The position numbers and the translations under genes were made by a program. From contig JAPEIS010000001.1 of NCBI GenBank assembly GCA_029531795.1, positions 5,084,001 to 5,148,000 on the forward strand: DNA of 64,000 nt, written 5' to 3'. The notes under the pieces are model-generated. The model was not told the origin of the DNA. It worked only from the letters and a program-made list of their open reading frames with translations, and did no database searches. Shown piece after piece: positions 1-12,400 of the stretch. This stretch comes from Sclerotinia nivalis. Lineage: Eukaryota; Ascomycota; Leotiomycetes; Helotiales; Sclerotiniaceae. The first letter of the stretch is position 1. Each line of letters opens with the position of its first letter.

Positions 1-15
1 GCAATAAGCATTCCT

Positions 16-288
16 TTGTTCTTATCTATTATTCAAAGGTCGCATCTTGCAGTTGCGGAACTCCGCAATCCTATCATTGATAAGATAATATCAGGTACAG
101 AGCAATATTGCTTTGCCAATATCGAAGATGGGAGGTTTGGAAGTCAACGTGATCTTAGCTCTTCCCCGCATTCGGTGGCTCAACCGATAAGGGAGTGGCT
201 TGACCATTATCTGCTACCTACTAAAACTAAGGAAACAATCATTCTTATTGGTCAAACTGCCCCTCCTTCCCCCTTCTTAACGGGTTAA
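16..288 (+). CDS. possible 3' part of an unidentified gene (weak)
   Basis: This 90-codon open stretch begins just inside the window edge and could be the last exon of a gene starting upstream. Its composition is protein-like: a mixed first half, then a segment rich in Ser, Arg and Asp, then WLDHYLLPTKTKET near the end. I recognise no family, and there is no shadowing gene on the other strand. A chance ORF is equally possible. The DNA between it and the aldoxime dehydratase gene (about 300-1310) is AT-rich and shows no other coding signal. Confidence 0.2.
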   Translation: MFLSIIQRSHLAVAELRNPIIDKIISGTEQYCFANIEDGRFGSQRDLSSSPHSVAQPIREWLDHYLLPTKTKETIILIGQTAPPSPFLTG

Positions 289-1312
289 TGTGGCTGTGAA
301 AATCGGGTTTTCGCGGTACTAATTCCGCTTGAAAATGTTGCAACGCCCTGATATAACGTCAGCCATTAATATAATGTCTTCTTGTAAGATTAAGATTGTA
401 ATATCGATATCGTGTTCGTTAAACTCAAAATATTACTCCTATCTTGTAGATAACGTATTGTCCGATTAATTGTAAATATCGGAGGCTTCATACCGCTAAC
501 ATCTCCTAGAGTACTACTGTAAACCGGCAAGAATGTATGAGATACTTTCTAGCCATATGAGTAAGATAGCATTTCTTCAAGACGTAATGTTTGACTTCCT
601 ATGAAAGGCTATTAGATTAGTTAGGTCTAGTCTGTTGGCAATCGACATGACATGAGTGTATGACCATTCACAGGGAAACTTTTCCAGTACATTCGGAATC
701 TGCAACGGAACTGTTTCCACGGTCAATAAGAAAGCAATAGGTGAGCACTGTATTCAATTGTTCGTTGGGTCACCCTTGTAATGACAAAAACTACATCAAA
801 AATCAATGATTTCATATTCTAATTATTCCAATTGAAACTCTGAATATAATTTTTCAAATATCTAAATAGTATAATATCTTGACATACTCTATATTTGAAA
901 GAATAATTTTAATCAGGCTTTACTTGTAGGGCGGATTGTACCTACTCCGTACACCTCTTTTTGTATTTGTCTGCTCGACTCTGTATACGAACAAAGAAAT
1001 AATTGGCACGATAATAGATCTTAAGCCAAGTGCTCCACCCAGTTATTAATTTACTTTGTACATAGTTTGCATCAGAGTACCCGCGCCCGAAGTCATACCG
1101 TACATTCAGAGTTATCATTTGCGGGTATCACATCCGCAACATGAAAATAAAAGCGAGTGAAGCAATATAAAAAGTCTCCAACCTCCTTTCATGTTACTTT
1201 CAGATTAGTACCTCTTTCCCGATGCTCCATTGCTAGGACTTTACACATATATTTAAAGACAAGTGCAAATATCTCGCTACCCACCAACATCAACTGCGTA
1301 TCATTGCCCATT

Positions 1313-2398
1313 ATGGTTTTCTTAATTGATACGGACGGGAAAGACTATGTCTTTACTTATGGAATCTTCGGTGTTCAACACGAAGAACTTACCCCAGAAA
1401 AATCAACATCTATCTCTACCCTCTACAAACTCCTCTCCTCATCCGCCAACCGTGTCGATCATCTCCAAGACGAAAGTCACGGGCTCCCTCGCCACGGCCC
1501 CAAATCCACAACCTTTGTTGCATACTGGTTGTCCTCCTCTTCCTACGAATTATGGAAAGAATCATCCCCCGTCAAGGATTTTTGGGCCTCTTTACCCGCT
1601 GACGCAGGTGTCTGGCGTGAAGTCATGACAGTCCCAAAATCCCGCTTCATGTTCGCCTCTAGTCAACCCGTCGCATCGGCAATGGGAACACTACTTCCAC
1701 TCAAACAAAGTAACGATGAAGGATACTGGGGTGTATATCGTCATCGACTTTCCGAGACACCGGATTCCCACACCGACCCATCAGATACATTCACCTCATC
1801 TTATATCACTCCCACCAAATCAAAACCTAACGAAACGAGAAAATTCATCGATATACCCAATTCCCGTAGTTCCAAGATTAAATTAGGAAGAGTCACCATC
1901 TCAAACCCTCCCGAAAACCTGATCTTTGTCCGCGAAGGGCAGCGCCAACCTCACATTCCTCCCGCGGAAACCGAAGCCTGGCTGAAGCGAATAAATCCCC
2001 ACGCACAATCCTGGATATCCCATCTGGACACTGAACGCAACAAAAATGGTGTCATAGCATTCACCACTCATATTGGACACGAGAATCCCGCACCAGAAAC
2101 TGTGAATGAGAAATTCGACCCCAGAGCGGATCTAGAGCTTGATACTGAGGCTATTGCTGAGACGAATCAACTCGCTTATTTTTTGGACCTGGCGCATTTT
2201 GAGCAGGCTGGACGTTCGCATAAGGGCCATGTGGAGTTGCGAAAGACGGTTATGAGTCTTTATGGGCCGGGAGGTCAGTTGGAAAAGGGGAAGGCGGTTT
2301 TGTTTGTGGAGCTGTGTGTTTTGAAGTCGAAGGATTTGGATGCAGAGTATATTGGTTGTGCGGAAGGAACAGGTTTGATGTATCTAGCTAATTTGTAG
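1313..2398 (+). CDS. haem-containing aldoxime dehydratase (phenylacetaldoxime dehydratase family)
   Basis: This single-exon protein of 361 aa is close to the family's usual length of about 350-370. Enzymes of this family dehydrate aldoximes to nitriles using haem b. What I see: an N-terminal FGVQ motif followed by the GPKSTTFVAYW and WREVMTVP blocks, a YWGVYRHR segment, and a C-terminal VELCVLKSKDLDAEYIGC block, all in the order found in bacterial OxdB-type enzymes. His306 in SHKGHVEL sits where OxdB has its proximal haem ligand (His299). The frame is open upstream to an ATG at 1157, but that extension does not look like the family, so I chose the ATG at 1313. The Pro/Tyr-rich N-terminal segment of many homologues is absent and could lie in an unseen upstream exon. 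No nitrilase gene is adjacent. The family call is firm; the natural substrate is unknown. Confidence 0.85.
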   Translation: MVFLIDTDGKDYVFTYGIFGVQHEELTPEKSTSISTLYKLLSSSANRVDHLQDESHGLPRHGPKSTTFVAYWLSSSSYELWKESSPVKDFWASLPADAGVWREVMTVPKSRFMFASSQPVASAMGTLLPLKQSNDEGYWGVYRHRLSETPDSHTDPSDTFTSSYITPTKSKPNETRKFIDIPNSRSSKIKLGRVTISNPPENLIFVREGQRQPHIPPAETEAWLKRINPHAQSWISHLDTERNKNGVIAFTTHIGHENPAPETVNEKFDPRADLELDTEAIAETNQLAYFLDLAHFEQAGRSHKGHVELRKTVMSLYGPGGQLEKGKAVLFVELCVLKSKDLDAEYIGCAEGTGLMYLANL

Positions 2399-5300
2399 TG
2401 AATTATGAAATTCATGGTAGTTACCTCCTCGCTAGTCATTGTAGAAGTGGGTTAAGATCCTGTGACATGAATAATCATCGACTTCATCCTGATGATCGGT
2501 ATCCTCTCTAGAGCACTTAAACATTAAATATGCTTGAAGTATCCCATGGCATATCATCCCCAACTCCGAATGTAAGTCTTATAACAATAACAGAAATAGA
2601 ATCTAGGCACATGACTATCAAACTAAGTAGATCGCGCATTGCCCTGCCATCCTTCATCATAATCGTATTCGATGAGATCATCATCACTAAAAGAATCTGG
2701 AGTCCTATATCTCCATCAAGTAAACATTTTTTCCATGAAAGTGCACTCTGAAAATATGATTCGCGTGTTACGCAGAGCTTTCCTATTCGATAAGAACACC
2801 CTCCGAAATTGAGCGGTATCTTTTTGGCCTCATCACAATCCCACACAGCCGGAGCGCCCCGCTCTTCATTTTTCACCTACCCCTTTCCCTTCAAACTGAT
2901 GCGACTAAGAAGATATCTCATCTGAAAGTGAGGAGCAAGTCTGTAGTGCCGGGACCGATATCTCCGAGGTGGATAGTTGAGCAATAAAAGATCGATAAAA
3001 ATGATATTTACTAGTTCTTCCTATCATTGAATCTCTGATCTCGATTTAATCCTTGATAATATTGCTTTTGATTTGTTCTCTTCGCAAATTCCACCGACTT
3101 TTCGCTTTACCAAAGCTCGAGTCTTGCCAGAAATGATTTTCTTTTCAAAAATAATGTTTTTATAAGTTCCACTGAGAAACTCACAATCTTTAGAATTAAA
3201 TACTGGTACTCGTGGATTCTGCTCCATCCTGTGCTTCGGGTTATCGCGGGTATGTCAGAGACCGGGCCAATCACCTCAACACTTTTGCTGAGTTTGCCTC
3301 TTTTCTGGGATCATTCTCTCTCGGAACAGAAGCTGGCTGGTCATTGTTCAACTGCTGTAAGGTAAAATGTGGACGACGGCGGGACCGACACAAGAAGTTC
3401 AGATACAAAATTCACAGTGCCTGCACACCATGAGTTGATGGTGTATGCCCTGCAGTAATGAGTTGCGGATTGCAGTTATCCTCGGTCTAGATTGGAGAAG
3501 CTTCCTAGTTGTTTGGCAAAAAGAGGTCGTGAACCGTTCACGAACCTGAGAATTGTTGTACACAAATTTTATTTTTATTTTCTTCTCTCTTTTAGCCCAA
3601 TACGTATCCAAAGGCCTTGTAGCGCTAATATACCTCCCCGGTGTCTCTATCATTTTATCAATAATGAAATCAAGAGACACGCAGGTAGCGTGGTGGGCAC
3701 GAAGAACTGATCCCTTGTGCATTTTTCTGATAATCTCAAAAAGAGCAGTCCTTTCTGTGGGCTGTTTGAGGTGGGGAAAACGGGATTCGGCGTGCAAGTA
3801 ACGCGTTTGTCCACGAAAATCAAAAAGAACTCGCCGGTTGAATTGTTGAAATGCGAGAAACAATCGTACTGGCAGCTTGAGCATTAGGCGAAAGAGATTC
3901 GACAAACTCATGATTTGCAGGGTCAGCCTATCATACCTGATTCATGGAACATGTATGGAGAGACTCTCCCCCTCTGTACTTCTTTTCATCGGCGAGTAAC
4001 TTCGCGCGACTGAGAGCGTACTCTTGAAGTTTTGTTGGACTTGCCATGATTCTTGAACTTTCAAGAAGTTGAGTGGTCCTACGGTAAATTTGCAAATATA
4101 AAAATGAACATGAATTTTTTAATAAAAAAAACCCCCCTTCTTTACCTTTCCTCGTCTTATGACAATACTTCTATCATAGCGTTGGTTCCTTTGACTGTTG
4201 GTATATAGTCGGCCCAATGTGCCTGTTCTTCTTTGTCAATAGCTATATACATTTCCGTATTTGTAGATAGAATAGATTATGCGAATTTTGAATTGGCCAA
4301 TAAAGGGGTTTGATCTGAAGAAAGAAAGAACTTCTGCTCATCCGTGAATCAGGTAAAAGGTCAAAGTTTTAAGGGCAACGCAATATCAAGAAGTCTTGCA
4401 CGATTAATAGGACTCGGGGTAATTCCAATATTTCCGCGATTCAGGACTATTCATGTAATATGTTGCAACACACACCTAAATAAACGCGATATGCATGCTG
4501 CTGGCCTTGACTTTAGAAATGCGCAAAAAAAACACCTTCGTTGACATATCAATCAACTCTCCAAATTCAAAACACAAGACAGGTCTAATAGGTGTAGCCG
4601 TGCACCGAAAGTTTGACAACGCATCTCCAAATCTAACTTTCAAATGTTCAACATTTTCAAGATCTCAGAGTCTAAGTTTCCTTCCGTGGGTGCGTGAATT
4701 TTTGACTTCGCTTGGCCCAAGCTTAAGCTCCAATGTATATAAATATATATACATTGAACTTTTGGAAGCTGTGGATCCGCAGCTGGGTCTTGCCATCTCG
4801 AAATTGAAATGGGCATTGATTAGATATTAGCTCGCTTTCGACGCACCTGTAGCAAATCATGAAAGTGGAAGATATATTTTCTTGCTTATTTTTCGCAAGG
4901 GTTTTTTCTCCAGGGGTAAAAATTTCTGCTGGTAAAAAAAAGTTCCCCACTGGACCTAGAAAGTTTAAGCTTACACTGGTAAGCAATGGCACACCGATCA
5001 TGATATTGCTAGCCATGTGAACGTTCTCGGACATTTCGAATCACATTCGAGGTGAAAGATGTGCCCAGAGCTAAGTGGGAACAAGTGGAGAAAGGCAGAG
5101 ACCGCGCATTCAACCGTGGTTGTCATTCATCCCCAGAACCAAAATGGTTTGTGCGCGACCCAAATCCATCTTAAGCGACTCATAAGATGGATTCGATTGA
5201 TAATAGCTTCTAAATTCGTCTGCAAAGAAGTCTTCCAGCCCAATCCTATTATTCTGGAACAAATGTTTGAGGACCCTGCTCGTACTGCACGGAAAACACT

Positions 5301-6514
5301 ATTCCCCGGTGTGGTGATTTATCAAACACGTTGTTATACAAGGGAGCCTTAGGGAGGTCCAAGCCTCCAAGGAAGATGAAGCTTTGATCGAGATCATGTG
5401 GAAGGCTGGATAGGTTGGTAAATTTCCATTCAAACAAAGTTTTATGGTACGAAGATGGAAATCCTCGAAGCGTGGAAGCGTCGAAAGATGAGGTGTAGAT
5501 GAAGGTTGAGTACAGAGTATGAAGGATGATTTGGAAGAAGAGTTGAGTGGGGTGTGGAAATAAAAAAAAAGTCACTTCGGAGAAACTTTTACCGAGATTT
5601 CCGCGCTAAGTTCTCGTTTGGATGTCGCCAAATCATTCTCATTTTTTGTCCCTCCATAATCTTTCATTTTCAAACAACAGCATATTTGTCACTCCATCAG
5701 TGTTTTCACATCAGATTGTTAACTTTCTCTATGAGAGAATGGATACAAATCGGTACCGAGAACTGAAACGATCTATTGAATGTGCATTAAATTTCCAGAT
5801 TCGGTAATCTTTTCCGCCCGCAAAGCCTGACAGGCTTGCGGTGAGCTGGGAAGGTTCCCCGTTGACCGCAAAATGGTGGAGAATCGTATCTTTTTTTTAT
5901 TTTCAAATTTTCTTCTCTTTTGCGCAATTTCATCTACTCTTTTCGTTATGTTGGGTATCACGAGTGACATAAGCCCAATGTTATGCTCCAGAGCGTTCGA
6001 AGCAATGCTACTGCGGATTTTGTTCCAGATTTTGAGTTGGTAATTTTTTTTTTGAGTGCGTAAACTTCACAAGCTAGCATCGTCAAGCCATTAGTGTGTG
6101 CCATATGGAGCTTCGTAGTGATCACGCTGTAAGAGCATATTTGCCGTCGACTCTGAGAAAGAGGGCTAGATTTCCAAAAGGGGTTGATGTTCAGTCATGC
6201 TGGACTGTAGCATTGGGCATTGACGACTAGACAAACTTTTTCCTCAAGCTGAGGCACCATGGCCAATCTATCATATATGAGATGGTTGTTCCGTTCAATT
6301 TTTACTGCAATCATTACATTCATATTGAAAGCACTTAGGAAGTCTCCCTCGGCATCAAGACCTACTCCATATTGTTTAACACTATCTCGAATTCTGAACC
6401 CTCATTTTCCACTCTGGTTTGAACGTTGAAGGAGAGTTCTCTTGCTAGGCGCAGAGTTGTTCAAAATCAAATTGAACGATTAAACACATCTCGTATCAAC
6501 AATTTCAACATACC
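2399..6514. other. 4.1-kb gene-free interval
   Basis: I find no convincing gene here. The longest ORFs (for example 170 codons on the minus strand at 3399-3911) overlap equally long ORFs on the other strand, lack family motifs, and cannot be extended by splicing. The sequence is AT-rich with scattered A and T runs. A small perfect AT hairpin lies at 4731-4756. The last few hundred bases should contain the promoter of the MFS gene at 6515. Confidence 0.5.
4731..4756. repeat. AT-rich palindrome
   Basis: The sequence reads CAATGTATAT, six A/T bases, then ATATACATTG, so the arms pair to form a short AT hairpin. No gene boundary adjoins it. It is probably a microsatellite-like palindrome without a known role. 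Confidence 0.4.
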
Positions 6515-8001
6515 ATGGACCACTCCTCCTCAGCAATTGATCTCGAAAAGAATGCAAATGACGACTCCTTAGTTGGAGCTGTACAACAAGAGAAAGAGAA
6601 AGATGTCGCTGTTACTTATACTCCAGTTTCTGATCCACTCACAGATGAACTATCTGAGTCGGATTCTGAAGATGAGTACAAGTACCCTGAAGGTGGATTG
6701 CAAGCTTGGCTAGTTGTCCTTGGATCATGGTGTGGCATGTTTTGCAGTTTCGGTATTGCGAATTCTACAGGTTCATTTCAAGCCTACCTGGCTGCGAATC
6801 AGTTAGCATCATATTCCGATTCGCAAATTGGATGGATATTTTCCTTGTACTCATTCATTTTGTTCATTGGTGGCATTTATATTGGCCCTGCGTTTGATGT
6901 CTATGGACCAAGATATTTGGTCCTACCAGGAAGCATTTTACTCGTTCTTTCAGTCTTTTTGTTTGGAGAGTGTACTGGTAAGTTATCGATCCTAAAAAGC
7001 AAAATCGTGCAAAGCTAACTGTTCCAAGAATACTGGCATTGGATTGTTGTATTTAGTGTACTTTGTGGCTTCGCCAGTTCACTGACTTTCACGCCTTCAG
7101 TTGCGGCAATTGGTCATTGGTTCCATAAAAAGCGTGGAAATGCCACAGGATTTGCTGCCACTGGTGGTGCTTGCGGTGGCGTTGTCTTTCCGCTTCTCAT
7201 GGAAAACCTCATCCCGAAAATTGGTGTAAGCATTCTCTCTTTGAACTTCACCATATTACACAGTACATTGCTAAGCAATTCATATAGTTCCCATGGACAA
7301 TGCGAGTAATGGGATTCATCTTTGTTTTCGTCACCGTTATGGCCAACCTTCTCATCAAAACTCGTCTTCCTCGTTCTCGAACCGCGCAAAGCCCTCACCC
7401 AGATATTAAAATCTTCAAAAAGCCAGAGTTCGCCTTAACCGTATTGGGTGTATACCTTCTTGAATGGGCATTTTTCCTTCCAGTCACCTACATTACATCT
7501 TACGCTCTCTATGAAGGATTCCCTACAGCAATTTCTTATCAATCTCTCCCCATTCTATGTGCTGCATCAGTTATCGGCCGGTTCGTACCAGGCTATCTAG
7601 CCGATATCATTGGTCGATTCAACACTCTTCTTATAGCACTCTGCCTTACCGTCTTCGCCTGTTTTGTCGTCTGGCTTCCATTCGGACACACTTTACCAGG
7701 TCTAATTTGCTCCGCCATAATACTTGGTTTCGCAAGTGGTAGCAACGTCGGTCTAACACCTGTTTGCGTAGGCCAATTGTGCGATACTAAAGATTATGGT
7801 CGGTATTATGCGACTTGTTATTCAGTAGTTAGCATTGGATGTTTAACTGGTGTTCCGATCGGTGGGGCATTGATCCAGGCTTGCAATGGGTCATATTGGG
7901 GCTTAATTCTGTTTACAGGTTTATGTTATGGTGCTAGTGCAGTAGCCATGTTTTGTGCAAGAGGAATAGGTGGTGGATGGAAATGGAATGTTATATTTTA
8001 G
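6515..8001 (+). CDS. MFS transporter, monocarboxylate porter (MCT)-like
   Basis: Three exons (6515-6977, 7029-7225, 7288-8001) join in phase to give 457 aa, normal for fungal MCT-like permeases. The cytosolic N-terminus (about 60 aa) is acidic and ends in the family hallmark YPEGGLQAW directly before the first membrane helix. The second exon carries the other hallmark, WFHKKRGNATGFAATG, between helices 4 and 5. About twelve hydrophobic segments follow, with a central loop containing RLPRSRTAQSPHP. The protein should sit in the plasma membrane or an organelle membrane and move small carboxylates or related metabolites, but members of this family vary widely in substrate. Introns are 51 and 62 bp with canonical GTAAG donors. 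No biosynthetic cluster surrounds it; the next gene downstream is a convergent oxylipin oxygenase. Confidence 0.9.
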
Positions 8002-9442
8002 GGATGAAGCGGTTACTTGGATAAGGCGAACAGGATTGGGAAAAAGTGTTTATGAGCAACGAGTAACGAGGTATGACTAAAAGTGCATTCAGACGCACAT
8101 GTATAGCGGTATTGATTTTTTGGGGATTTTCGGGGAATGTTTATTACTTAGAGGATAGGTGGTTTAAGGGGTTTTGGTCATTTTGTATGAGCTCGAGGTA
8201 CATATTGTCTGCAAATTTATTTCAACTTCTCATTTGCCGATGTTGATCTCTATTCTCAATTCATATGACAACCATGAAAAATGCATGTATCTGAACGCAA
8301 GAAGCAAACACTGATACCCCACGAACAAATTAGTCCATCTTCAGAACTCGAGGGGCTATCACCTCATTCATAGAAACATTCTCAGAATCCATGACCATGG
8401 AGATCTTAACATAAGATTAGAAGTATAAAATTCAGACACATAATCGCCATAGGTATTACACTTCGAACTTTTGCAGCCTAATTGATCTGAACACTTCTAC
8501 GGTATTTTTTCCCCCATCACTCTCATTTCAACTCTGTAAAAACCACAAAACGTCGGCTTTCCTATCATCCCATCTCCACGTCGCTCCACAATATATTTAT
8601 CTTCTCCCCCGAGGTCCTCACTTCACTCTTCCACAAAAATTCCCTTCCTCCTTCCTCCTTCCTCCTTGCTTCCCCCATCAAATTGAACATCAGATTGAAT
8701 ATAAAATATCCAAATATCAAAAAACCATCTACAGGGAAACCCCCTCTAAGATTTATAGAATTTTATTTTATTTATAGCTATATATATTATATATACCTAC
8801 TCTTCGAAATGGGAATAGTACAATACAGTTGCAATCGCTAATTAAACACCGCATTCATTAGTTGAAAGAGTAATTAGTCGAGCAACGGTATCAAGATCGT
8901 CTGGATGTATGTAGAGTGTGTAATAGATACAGAAAGAGAGATTTTGGCGACCAGATAGAGAATTATGTAGTAAGTAAGTATATGAGTAAATATATGAGAT
9001 ATATTTATTTTAAAGAGGAAGGGGCTAGAGCTCGCTAATAATATAGCTCCCTTTGTAAGGTTGATCACATGACGTTCCAAATTTTTTTAAATTCTTTTGA
9101 AGAGAGTTTCTGTGTACGTGTTCGTATTTAAGAAGTGAGTGATGTTGAGGAGAGGAGAATTGGAGTGGAGTGGAGTTTGATGTATTGGTTTTGATTTGAA
9201 GAGGAGAATGGGTTGGAGAAAGTGTACTGTATGTGATATTTAATATTCGCTAAGGGTTAAGGGTAGTATGAAATTGTTGATATGTTGATGTGAAATAAAA
9301 CACCATAGCAAATCCCCTCATAAATCTGATTCCCTCCTAAGCTTTGAAAAGAAAAACCAAAAACAACATCAAAAACCCCACTCAAAAAAGCCTCCCCCTC
9401 CTCATCCCTCCTCATCCTCCTCCCCATCTCCCCCAAAACACC
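8002..9442. other. intergenic region between convergent genes
   Basis: This 1.4-kb stretch lies between the 3' ends of the MFS gene and the Ppo-type gene. It holds a CCTTCCTCCTT pyrimidine repeat at about 8644-8672, and an AT-rich segment with TATATA near 8780. I see no coding region. Confidence 0.6.
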
Positions 9443-12400
9443 CTACTCATCCCAAAGCACCCTCAGCGTCCTTGGAAACGGCCCGGCACTCCCCCACTCC
9501 TCACTCAAATACAGCAATTCCAACCCCGACCCCACACTCTTCCCCTTCCCCCCCTCCACTCTCAAATTCTTAAGTCCAACAATAATTTTAAACACACGCA
9601 GCATACCAGTCAACGCCGCATTTCTCCCCAGACACGCATGTCTCCCCTGTCCAAAAGTAAGGTAACTATCTAGATTTCTCTCCAGATTGACGGTTTCGGG
9701 TTCTGGGAATGCGATGGGGTCGTGGTGTGCAAGGGGGAGGTTTAGTAGGACTACGGTTCCTGGTTTGGGGGTTGGGAGGGTGGTGGTGGTTTGAGGAGGT
9801 GTTTGAGAAGGTGTTTCGGATGTGACGTGCGGTGTGGATTGATGACTTGGATTTCCGACACTTGTTGTAGAACTAGGTGTTACGGTTTGAGATGGGGAGT
9901 AGAGACGGAGTAACGCGACATTTCCGTGGATTCGGGCTGCTTCGAGGAAACTTTAAGGTGTTAGTTTGAGTTTTTATTACCATTTCCCCTATTGGATTAT
10001 TTTGCAGAATGAGAAAAGAAGAGGAGCATACTAGCGTAACAATAAATTATCGGCTTCTTTGCTAGTTTCATGCGCAAGAGTATAAAGTTGTGGTAGATGT
10101 GATGATCCGGCACCACTAAGGTAATAATCTATGACTTGAGAGAGAAGCTGAGATTGATTTGCCGTCATTGCTGCTGAGGTTGGAAGACTGATTTCAAGGG
10201 AGTTTGTTAGTGGGAATCCAAGCAAAAATGCGAAAGAGATATTCAAAAAACAAATGAAAAAATGGTGAAAATAAAAAGAGGACAAACATTTGTTCCCAAA
10301 CCACCTCCTGAACTCCCCATCCTACCTTCTTACCTCCCTCTATAAACCTCTCAACCATTTCCCTCCCATACCCCTTCAACGCCAATCTTTCCTTCTCCTT
10401 CTCAACCCAACCTTCAACTTGTCTCTCCGTCTTATCATCAAAAACCAAACTATGCAACTTTTCCTTCAATCCATCAAACGCATCTCCAATCTTACCTTCC
10501 TTCGTCTTCTCCATCAATATATCACCAAGTTTCTTAGCCACAGCTCGAGCTTCTTGATCTACTGCAAAAGCTTTCGTAACGTCAAGATTATTGAAAATGC
10601 ATATGAAAGCAACTGAAAGTGCGTCGTATAACTCTTCTTCCGTATATCCTTCTTCGGTATCTGTAGTTACGTTTACGTCGACTGTATTTCCCATTCCGAG
10701 TTTCAGTGGGATATCAAAAACGCCGGCTGCAAAACGAGTGAAGACGCGATTGCAGATATCGGATACGATGTCAATTCTGTAGGTTTTTTTGATTGTGCCA
10801 TTTCCATTGGTAGAAGCGGAGTTGCTAAGAGTTGGAATAAGAACTTTATGTTTTTCGAACAAATCGGCTGTATTATCCGTATAGAACTGAGTGAGTGCAG
10901 ATGACCAATCCGGATGTTCTTTATCATTTTTATGATCATGACCAGTTGGAAGATCATAGAAAGAAGATATTATAAGAGAGCGGGAGGTAGCATTTACAGG
11001 AGCATCACCTGCGAGACAGAAGGGTAGAACAGCTGATGGAGTGACGGGCTTCGAAGAGTCACTAGATTCTTGCGAAGTCAAAACAGAGATCGGTGGACCC
11101 CATGTTACCTAAATTATTCATAGTTAGTATACCTTTCCTCCAAAAAGTGACCTCTCCACACAGTTGGGAATAAAGAAAAACCAACCTTCCAATTAACCGA
11201 ATCCTCCAAAATCCCCTTACATTCTTCCCAACTCTGCACGCTCGACAGCTCGGACTTCTTTTTTGGAACTTCCCAACTATACAGTCCCTCTCTTCCCAAA
11301 CTCTTTTGAATCTCAAGGTTAACTTGAGGTGTTGTGAATGGAAAATGTGCATATATGGAATTTCCCTCGAAGTAATTCGGGAAAGCTCGAAGGATTAATT
11401 TGTAAAGCATAGCACCATCATCGATATTGGTATCGTATTGTACTTCATTATATCTATTGGCCATGTTAGTAATTTTTGAGACTTGGAGGTTCGACAATAG
11501 AGACGGAAGAAAAAGTAAATAAACGAACCCCCAATTAGTAAGAGTACCCGGCGAATAATCCGTAGTATAAAGCCTATCTCCCCTAACCAACCCGACGGCA
11601 TCACTCAAAATACTATAACTAATACTATACCCCGTACACAATCCACTACCGGGTACCACCGGGGGTTTAGTTTTCTCAACCACAACCCCGGGATAGAATT
11701 CCACATCATCAGGACTCCCATAAAATTCCTTTAATCGTTTTGCAATGATAGGATCCGGATTTATATCCGCAAATGACTTATGAGGTGTCAATCCCACGAA
11801 AGAACGAAATTCATTGAGCGTGCACATATTCCAAGAACGACTTTGCAGGATGGAGAGGATTTCGATGGAACGCATGATAGGTGGAACGTTTGTGGCACCA
11901 AAGGCACCAGAAAGGTCTTCTACTGATGATTGGAAAATTGATACGAGGGATTCTTCATCATATGATCCATCAGGAAGACGATTAAGGTTCCCAAAAAAGC
12001 GTTGAGAAGGATCGCTAGGAAGTTCCGCTTCCATTGTATGAAGACCTCTGAGAAGTTCGGGAAGCGTGACATCAGCTGGATTTTTATTGGGGAAGAGCCT
12101 GGCGTATTCTGCGTTGGTCCATTCTTCATCTCTTTGAGAGATAGCTGAGTGCCAGCGGTAGACTATTTGTCAAATAAGTATTTGCATGGTAAAATTCAAT
12201 GCGTAAGGTGGATGGAACATACTCAAATTAAATTCAGCAGAAACTTGATTTCCCACACCCTCAGCAGCAGGATTACTCAAAAGATTCTTTGTCTCCTCAA
12301 CTCTCGGATCTAAATCCCATTTCGAAGTTGTACGATTGAGATTTAAAATCGTACGAACATAATCCTTCAAAATGATATTGACATACAAGCCACAAGTAAC

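Noticed and set aside
3399..3911. 170-codon minus-strand ORF
   Set aside because: Equally long plus-strand ORFs overlap it, it has no family motif, and no splice partners extend it.
9344..9673. 109-codon Pro/His-rich plus-strand ORF
   Set aside because: It is the antisense of the last exon of the Ppo-type gene, whose haem-Cys loop is read on the minus strand.
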